Positions 6,687 through 10,430 of a DNA stretch of 10,430 nt are shown piece after piece. This DNA comes from an uncultured Collinsella sp. GTDB taxonomy: Bacteria; Actinomycetota; Coriobacteriia; Coriobacteriales; Coriobacteriaceae. The notes beneath the pieces are model-generated. The model saw only the letters and a program-made list of their open reading frames with translations, ran no database searches and had not been told where the DNA came from. The position numbers and the translations under genes were made by a program. The DNA lies in assembly GCA_900542315.1 (NCBI GenBank), contig UQMV01000054.1, forward strand, positions 1-10,430. Direction: 5' to 3'. The stretch's first letter is position 1; each line of letters starts with the position of its first letter.

Positions 6687-6774
6687 GAACTTTTTGCCCT
6701 CGATTTTAAATTCGTGGGTGCTAGCCAAGCCAAAACAACTAAAGCAATCGGAAAAACCGCAGCTTAACCACCCT

Positions 6775-7563
6775 TTATCGTTTAATCCACGAGGTCTCGG
6801 GACGGCAGATAAGTCGCGCGTTGTTGTAAGCCATGTCGAGCGTGAGACAGGTGCGCGTGGCATAGAAGCCGTCCTCGCGCTGGATGGTCAGCGCCAGCTC
6901 GGGCTTGTCGCCGGTCAGGCACAGCGGCAAGAGCAGCTGGATCCGGCCGCCGTAGAACTGCGGCACAGCGAGCGTGTAGTTTGCGGCGGCGCGGCGGGCG
7001 GCCTCGACGACGGCGCCCTCAAAAGCGCGGCGCAGCAGCAGCGAGTTGTCCTCCCCCATCAGGCTGGCGGGGATGCGCGTAAGGTTCTCCTCGTCGCCCA
7101 GAATGTGGTCGATGTTGGAGCGGATGGGCAGTCGGTAGTCAAAGACCAGCTCGGAGGGGTCCTCGGCAAAGCGCACGCGGCACGGCAGGTACTCAAACGA
7201 GACCAGCATGGGGTCGCTCTCCTTAAAGAAGCCCTTCAAAAACCAGCGCTGGCGCGCATCGGGCTTGGTGTTGGGCTCAAACAGGCCGTAGATGGTCTCG
7301 TAGCGGCGCGTGTACAGGCCGGTGTTGAACAGGCAACGGTCGTCGTCGAACACCAGCGGCAGGTTGGACGGCGCGGTCTGGTCTGCGTCGCGCTCGGTCA
7401 GAAACACCGCGCGGCTAAACGAGAACGACAGGTAGTTCTTAAGGATACGGTTGTTGGGACCCCAGTTCTCGGGATCGGCGAGATCTACCAGGCGGTCATA
7501 ACAGGGCTCGGGGCAAAACGCAAAGTCGTAGACATTGCTGCACAGGGTGTTTGGGATCTCCAT
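6775..7563 (-). CDS. DUF3825 domain-containing protein
   Basis: A 262-residue protein that is essentially one DUF3825 domain; the family has no settled function, and in other bacteria I recall it fused to RNA- or nucleic-acid-binding modules. Diagnostic segments in order are the N-terminal VYDFAFCPEP (11-20), RILKNYLSFSFSRAVFL (39-55), LFNTGLYTRRYETIYGLFEP (78-97), WFLKGFFKESD (107-117), RLPIRSNIDHILGD (144-157), AVPQFYGGRIQLLLPLCL (199-216), and TRTCLTLDMAYNNARLICRP (236-255). No signal peptide or membrane segment is seen, so it should be cytoplasmic. The ATG at 7563 has only a weak purine stretch before it. A -10-like TATAGAAT lies about 45-52 bases upstream, without a good -35. It is transcribed towards tRNA-Val with no clear terminator between. 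Confidence 0.9.
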   Translation of the reverse strand: MEIPNTLCSNVYDFAFCPEPCYDRLVDLADPENWGPNNRILKNYLSFSFSRAVFLTERDADQTAPSNLPLVFDDDRCLFNTGLYTRRYETIYGLFEPNTKPDARQRWFLKGFFKESDPMLVSFEYLPCRVRFAEDPSELVFDYRLPIRSNIDHILGDEENLTRIPASLMGEDNSLLLRRAFEGAVVEAARRAAANYTLAVPQFYGGRIQLLLPLCLTGDKPELALTIQREDGFYATRTCLTLDMAYNNARLICRPETSWIKR

Positions 7564-7668
7564 GTGGCGTCCAATCCAATTGATAGTCAGCGTGTGGATG
7601 CTTTGATTCTATACGTGCGACACGTCGCCGGTACGCGCAACGCGATTGCATCGAGTTTTTTTGGCGAG

Positions 7669-7893
7669 TTAGGCCATCGCCGGCGCGATAAGGTCGGCCC
7701 CGCTGGCAAAGCGCCCGCTCAGCAAAACGCATAGGCAGACCAAAGCAGTAAACAGGATGTAGTGACGGCTGGTGTGGAACGCGGCAGCAAGCATGACCGC
7801 TCCGACCTTCGCAAGAGCCAATGGAAACAATACCAGTAAATTGCCTGGTAGCAGCAGCTATATGAGCTCCTCGTCTCGTTTATGCCGCTTCAT
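7669..7893 (-). pseudogene. Small two-helix membrane ORF interrupted by an amber codon
   Basis: I do not recognise the family. From ATG 7893, which overlaps the end of the nucleotidyltransferase gene by 14 nt and has GAGGTG seven bases before it, the frame reads MKRHKRDEELI, then TAG at 7858-7860 (codon 12), then continues open with LLLPGNLLVLFPLALAKVGA and HYILFTALVCLCVLLSG to TAA at 7669-7671. The whole is 74 codons: a basic start, two hydrophobic segments and a short tail. A single CAG-to-TAG change would explain the break. An internal ATG at 7794 with CGGAG upstream could still make a 41-residue one-helix peptide. It may be a decayed gene, a displaced fragment, or an ORF that was never translated. 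The rest of the interval to the DUF3825 start (7564-7668) shows no gene. Confidence 0.45.
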
Positions 7894-8179
7894 AGAGACG
7901 CACCTCATCCCTTTCAATGCTTTTGCGGAACGCAGGCCGCATATGCTCGGGAGGGTTGGTGACAATCTCAACATCTCGCCCGAGCTCTTTTTCGAGCTCA
8001 AGGGAGAGTTCGTATAGCGTGCCGAACGTCATTGTTTCACCGCAGACTAGACGCAAATCGATATCGCTATCTGGCGTTTGCTCGCCACGGGCGAAGGAGC
8101 CAAATAGATATGCCTTGCGGACGTCGTAACGAGACAGCACACGAGAAACAGCAGCGGATATGTCGACAAGCGTAATCAT
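7880..8179 (-). CDS. MntA-like minimal nucleotidyltransferase
   Basis: A 99-residue member of the DNA polymerase beta-like nucleotidyltransferase superfamily (NTP_transf_2). The catalytic core is clear: AYLFGSFARGE (23-33) with the Gly-Ser motif, PDSDIDL (36-42) with Asp39 and Asp41 as metal ligands, and RDVEIVT (68-74) with Asp69 as the likely third acidic residue. In known HEPN-MNT toxin-antitoxin pairs such proteins AMPylate and silence a neighbouring HEPN ribonuclease. Here no HEPN gene is found on either side, so it is an orphan or the remains of a pair. The ATG at 8179 has only a weak GAG close upstream; a loose promoter TTGGCT-17-TTAAAT lies just before, so a nearly leaderless message is possible. 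Its end overlaps the small membrane ORF. Confidence 0.88.
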   Translation of the reverse strand: MITLVDISAAVSRVLSRYDVRKAYLFGSFARGEQTPDSDIDLRLVCGETMTFGTLYELSLELEKELGRDVEIVTNPPEHMRPAFRKSIERDEVRLYEAA

Positions 8180-8205
8180 GTCTCAATTTAATTTACCGAT
8201 TGAAT

Positions 8206-8802
8206 GGAAGCCAATCGCCATGCGCTCGGTCCACAGGCCGGTGATTAGATGAACGTAGTATCGCGCGACGCCGTCCAGATCGTGAGCCCGGGCCTATTCC
8301 CCGAGGGCGACTCGCCGCAAGAGCGCCTCGGCGGCACGGCGAGCGAGCTCGGCCTGCGAAACCCGGCGATCGCGCGCGCCCTGTTCCGCGCCGGCCTCAT
8401 CGAGCATTACGGTACGGGCATGCCGCACATCAAGGAGGCCTGCGAGGCCGCCGGCGTGAAGTCCCGCTTTGATCAGACCGTCAACAGCACCGTCGTCGTC
8501 TTCGAGCGCCCAGGATCGCAGGTGAATGACCGAACCGACAACGCAATATGCGACGCGGTCAACGCCGTTGCCGACTCAGCAACGTTCGAAAACCTCGACG
8601 AGGCCGAGAAGGCGCCGTACGAATCGCGCGCGACGAGGGTCGCGTGACGAAGAAGGGGCTCATGGAGCAGGCGGGCGTCGGGAGAACCAAGGCTACGGAG
8701 ACGTTGAAGCAGCTCGCGGACAAAGGCACCCTCGCGTGGGTCGGCAACGGGACGAATGATCCCTACCAGTGCTATCGCCTCAACGAAAACGCCTGTAACT
8801 AA
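8206..8802 (+). pseudogene. Degraded AlbA_2/RecG-C-like putative transcriptional regulator
   Basis: The intact family has an N-terminal AlbA_2 DNA-binding domain, a RecG-like C-terminal ATPase-fold domain and a winged helix. Only the latter parts remain. From 8249 the frame reads VQIVSPGLFPEGDSP, RNPAIARALFRAGLIEHYGT, and IKEACEAAG, all hallmarks of the RecG-C domain. About 20 nt upstream a broken trace of the motif IANALVHR is visible (8213-8236) if one base is added and one removed, followed by in-frame stops. Near 8610-8617 the frame shifts by one base: the first frame stops at 8647, while the winged-helix tail (TKKGLMEQAGVGRTKATETL and QLADKGTLAWVGNGT) continues in the next frame to 8802. 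The N-terminal half is absent; the divergent nucleotidyltransferase gene begins where it should be. Probably inactive. Confidence 0.8.
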
Positions 8803-8803
8803 T

Positions 8804-8845
8804 AGCTGACCGCGAGGTGACCGCAGCTGACCGCGAGGTGACCGC
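8804..8845 (+). repeat. 21-bp perfect tandem duplication
   Basis: AGCTGACCGCGAGGTGACCGC occurs twice with no gap (8804-8824 and 8825-8845), right after the stop of the decayed regulator. Each unit contains TGACCGC twice, so the 7-mer appears four times at 11, 10 and 11 bp steps (8807, 8818, 8828, 8839), all on one face of the helix. It may be a replication-slippage duplication or a binding array; no gene depends on it visibly. Confidence 0.75.
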
Positions 8846-8974
8846 GGTGGACAGAGTCGCCGGATGCTACGGTCTCGAGCTCAAGAAATGAATCTAATTC
8901 ATGCAATGTGCTATTGCGGCATGCAAACTTGGTGGGGAAAGATGGCGGCATGTGTCAAAACCCTTGGGTTTTAG
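8846..8974 (+). other. Non-coding stretch with short repeat and palindrome
   Basis: No convincing gene is seen between the tandem repeat and the terminator. The 8-mer GCGGCATG occurs at 8916-8923 and 8945-8952. The inverted repeat AAAACCC/GGGTTTT (8957-8972, two-base centre) sits directly before the terminator. A short plus-strand RNA ending at that terminator is possible, but I see no matching strong promoter. Confidence 0.3.
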
Positions 8975-9009
8975 GGGCGGGATCGCAAAAGCGATTCCGC
9001 CCTATTTTT
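8975..9009 (+). terminator. Strong rho-independent terminator, plus strand
   Basis: A 12-bp stem GGGCGGGATCGC / GCGATTCCGCCC (one G-U pair) with loop AAAA is followed by TATTTTT. It would end plus-strand transcripts from the decayed regulator. The hairpin also forms on the minus strand about 65 nt after the convergent gene stop at 9069, but there it lacks a U-run. Confidence 0.9.
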
Positions 9010-9068
9010 ATGACCGCTCACCGCGCCGATCTGCCGTAATCAACGACTATATCGACAGCCTATAAGAA

Positions 9069-10085
9069 TCATCTCATGGCCCAGATCTTCCAAGAGCCGC
9101 CGCGCTTCACCAGAACTATTTCGTGACCACCTTCAATCATCTGTGGCCCCTCAACCAAGATAGGCTCCTGCACATTTGGCAGAAGCTTCACTAGAGCCGC
9201 GCCGTCCTTCTGATGCCGAACCAGAGTGCTCATACCGTAATCCCCATCGACAGCCTTGGCGGCTTGGGAAAAATCGTCCCAGCGAGAAATCGTCTCAGTA
9301 GCAACGATAGAACCTAATTCATTGAAATCCAACGGGTTGCGGTTAAGCGCCATGACGAATCGTTGCACTGCATAGAGTATCTCGCAATCGTCATTCGATT
9401 CTTGCCGAGCGATATCCTCAATATCCTTAGGTCCAAGCTCTTTGCCTCGAAGGTTTTTCCAAAACGGCGAATTGCTTATCAGACGATCACCGCCCTTCGT
9501 CTCGAACGAGACCACGGCCGAAGTCTCAGCTTCCTTCACCGAAGACTTGATTCCCACCTCGAAAAGAAGCTCGGAGAACCGTAGCAAGATTTGTTCCCTA
9601 CCCACTATATACGGAGCAAGCGCAAGGATCCTCATCGATTCGGGGACGCAGACGAGGTTCTCTATACGCTCCCTATCAGCATGCAATAGCGCACCGTACG
9701 TCGCATCCTCGACATTAGCGTGAGCGCCCTCAACGACAACGTTGTCACCAAATGCAAATTCAATAGGCTGAGCATTGAGCTTGTCAAGGTCAATTAACAG
9801 CGAGGCAATCTCATCCTTGACTGCTTCGAAATCTCGCTTTGCCGAATTAAGCAGCTTCTTTAGGAACAGGTCCTTGCCACGCACAAAATACTTGCGCTGC
9901 AGCATAAGACGCATTGAAAATGCAGCGAACGCCTCGTCCCCTAACTCGAGATCACCGATTGCTGAAAAGGATTGAGAATCGAACCGGGCCAACTTTTCAT
10001 CCAGTGGAAGCACTCCGACGAGTCTCTTGTATACGTCAATCGTATACAGATAAAGTTCGTAAATGCTGTTATCTCCCAAAGCCAT
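9069..10085 (-). CDS. Unrecognised protein, possible C-terminal NTF2-like domain
   Basis: I do not recognise the family. The 338-residue product begins MALGDNSIYELYLYTIDVYK. The ATG at 10085 is preferred over the adjacent GTG at 10088 because it overlaps the upstream stop as TGATG, with GGAG four bases before. The first 120 residues look helical and charged (SAKRDFEAVKDEIASLLIDL). The middle (about 130-250) is mixed, and the last 90 residues end VLVKRGGSWKIWAMR, a pattern like the final strand of NTF2/SnoaL-like folds, which is only a suggestion. No signal peptide or membrane segment is seen. GC content is lower than in the scp operon. It is the downstream member of a coupled pair and is convergent with the decayed regulator. 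Confidence 0.8.
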   Translation of the reverse strand: MALGDNSIYELYLYTIDVYKRLVGVLPLDEKLARFDSQSFSAIGDLELGDEAFAAFSMRLMLQRKYFVRGKDLFLKKLLNSAKRDFEAVKDEIASLLIDLDKLNAQPIEFAFGDNVVVEGAHANVEDATYGALLHADRERIENLVCVPESMRILALAPYIVGREQILLRFSELLFEVGIKSSVKEAETSAVVSFETKGGDRLISNSPFWKNLRGKELGPKDIEDIARQESNDDCEILYAVQRFVMALNRNPLDFNELGSIVATETISRWDDFSQAAKAVDGDYGMSTLVRHQKDGAALVKLLPNVQEPILVEGPQMIEGGHEIVLVKRGGSWKIWAMR

Positions 10086-10430
10086 CACGCTCCAACACCC
10101 GCGCCCAATAATCCGACATCACCATACAGGTTCAAGGCCACCTGGCCTAGCCATGAGTCCATCCAGCAACCGCAGAACCATCGATATCGCGAAACGTTGC
10201 CTACTCTAACAATCAAGCACAGCTGGCCAAGAGAAAACAAGGAGCGTTCCGTCGACATAACAGTACCGCGACGGGTCAGCATCTCGGATATCGCAACATC
10301 AACGGCGTGCCGCGTGGCACCGTCTACAAGCATCTCGCGAAAGACAGCTCCCTCGTCATCCCGAACACACTTCCGCCCATTACAGTCTGAAATAGGCCAT
10401 CGATAAATTTCGATGGCGAGCATTCGGCGC
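10085..10430 (-). CDS. Unrecognised protein, C-terminal part (continues past window edge)
   Basis: The frame is open from the right edge of the window to TGA at 10085-10087, at least 114 codons. The first ATG inside is at 10423 but has no ribosome binding site, so the gene probably begins outside. The visible part includes EIYRWPISDCNGRKCVRDDE, REMLVDGATRHAVDVAISEM, and WFCGCWMDSWLG near the end, with a Gly-rich hydrophobic tail. It has six cysteines, including a Cys-Gly-Cys, but no motif I can name. Its stop overlaps the start of the next gene by one base, so the two are likely an operon and may act together. The alternative that this is a chance open frame is less likely, because the coupling and codon mix look real. 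Confidence 0.6.
   Translation of the reverse strand, partial: RRMLAIEIYRWPISDCNGRKCVRDDEGAVFREMLVDGATRHAVDVAISEMLTRRGTVMSTERSLFSLGQLCLIVRVGNVSRYRWFCGCWMDSWLGQVALNLYGDVGLLGAGVGA

Noticed and set aside
6694..7734. Plus-strand open frame of 346 codons
   Set aside because: It is antisense to the DUF3825 gene, whose conserved blocks are unmistakable on the other strand; no ribosome binding site and no motif.
8804..8845. CRISPR array
   Set aside because: Only two contiguous 21-bp units with no spacers and no cas genes; it is a simple tandem duplication.

Overview
The window looks like chromosomal DNA of a GC-rich gut actinobacterium of the class Coriobacteriia, probably Collinsella or a close relative. 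This is inferred from codon usage, the look of the housekeeping proteins, and two accessory families (the DUF559-like nuclease and the 'FQNYAGL'-type intergenic repeat) that I associate from memory with that group. No database search was possible.

Left part, 1-4508, all on the minus strand: a compact housekeeping operon. In transcription order it holds an ABC-F ribosome-associated ATPase, a 98-residue membrane protein that starts inside the ABC-F stop region, a site-2-type (M50) membrane protease, scpA, and scpB (cut by the window edge). Gaps are -14, +9, +84 and +11 nt, with clear Shine-Dalgarno sites. ScpA and ScpB are the kleisin and winged-helix subunits of the SMC condensin complex.

Middle, 4540-6690: two minus-strand tRNA units, each with its own promoter and rho-independent terminator. 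They are tRNA-Ala(GGC), with the G3:U70 identity pair and no encoded CCA, and tRNA-Val(CAC), with an encoded CCA. Between them lie an inverted-repeat intergenic element (4810-4971) and a lower-GC gene for a large protein with a C-terminal DUF559/Vsr-like PD-(D/E)XK nuclease domain. Repeats that look like operators precede this gene.

Right part, 6775-10430: an accessory, partly decayed region. It holds a DUF3825 protein, a MntA-type minimal nucleotidyltransferase without its usual HEPN partner (a small membrane ORF broken by an amber codon overlaps its end instead), a degraded and frameshifted plus-strand AlbA_2/RecG-C-like regulator, a 21-bp tandem duplication and a strong plus-strand terminator. 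At the right edge are two unrecognised, translationally coupled, lower-GC minus-strand genes.

No CRISPR array, IS element, integrase or rRNA was seen. The best candidates for undescribed biology are the right-edge two-gene module, the isolated nuclease with its operator-like repeats, the orphan MNT with the membrane ORF, and the inverted-repeat element. None amounts to a demonstrated new system.
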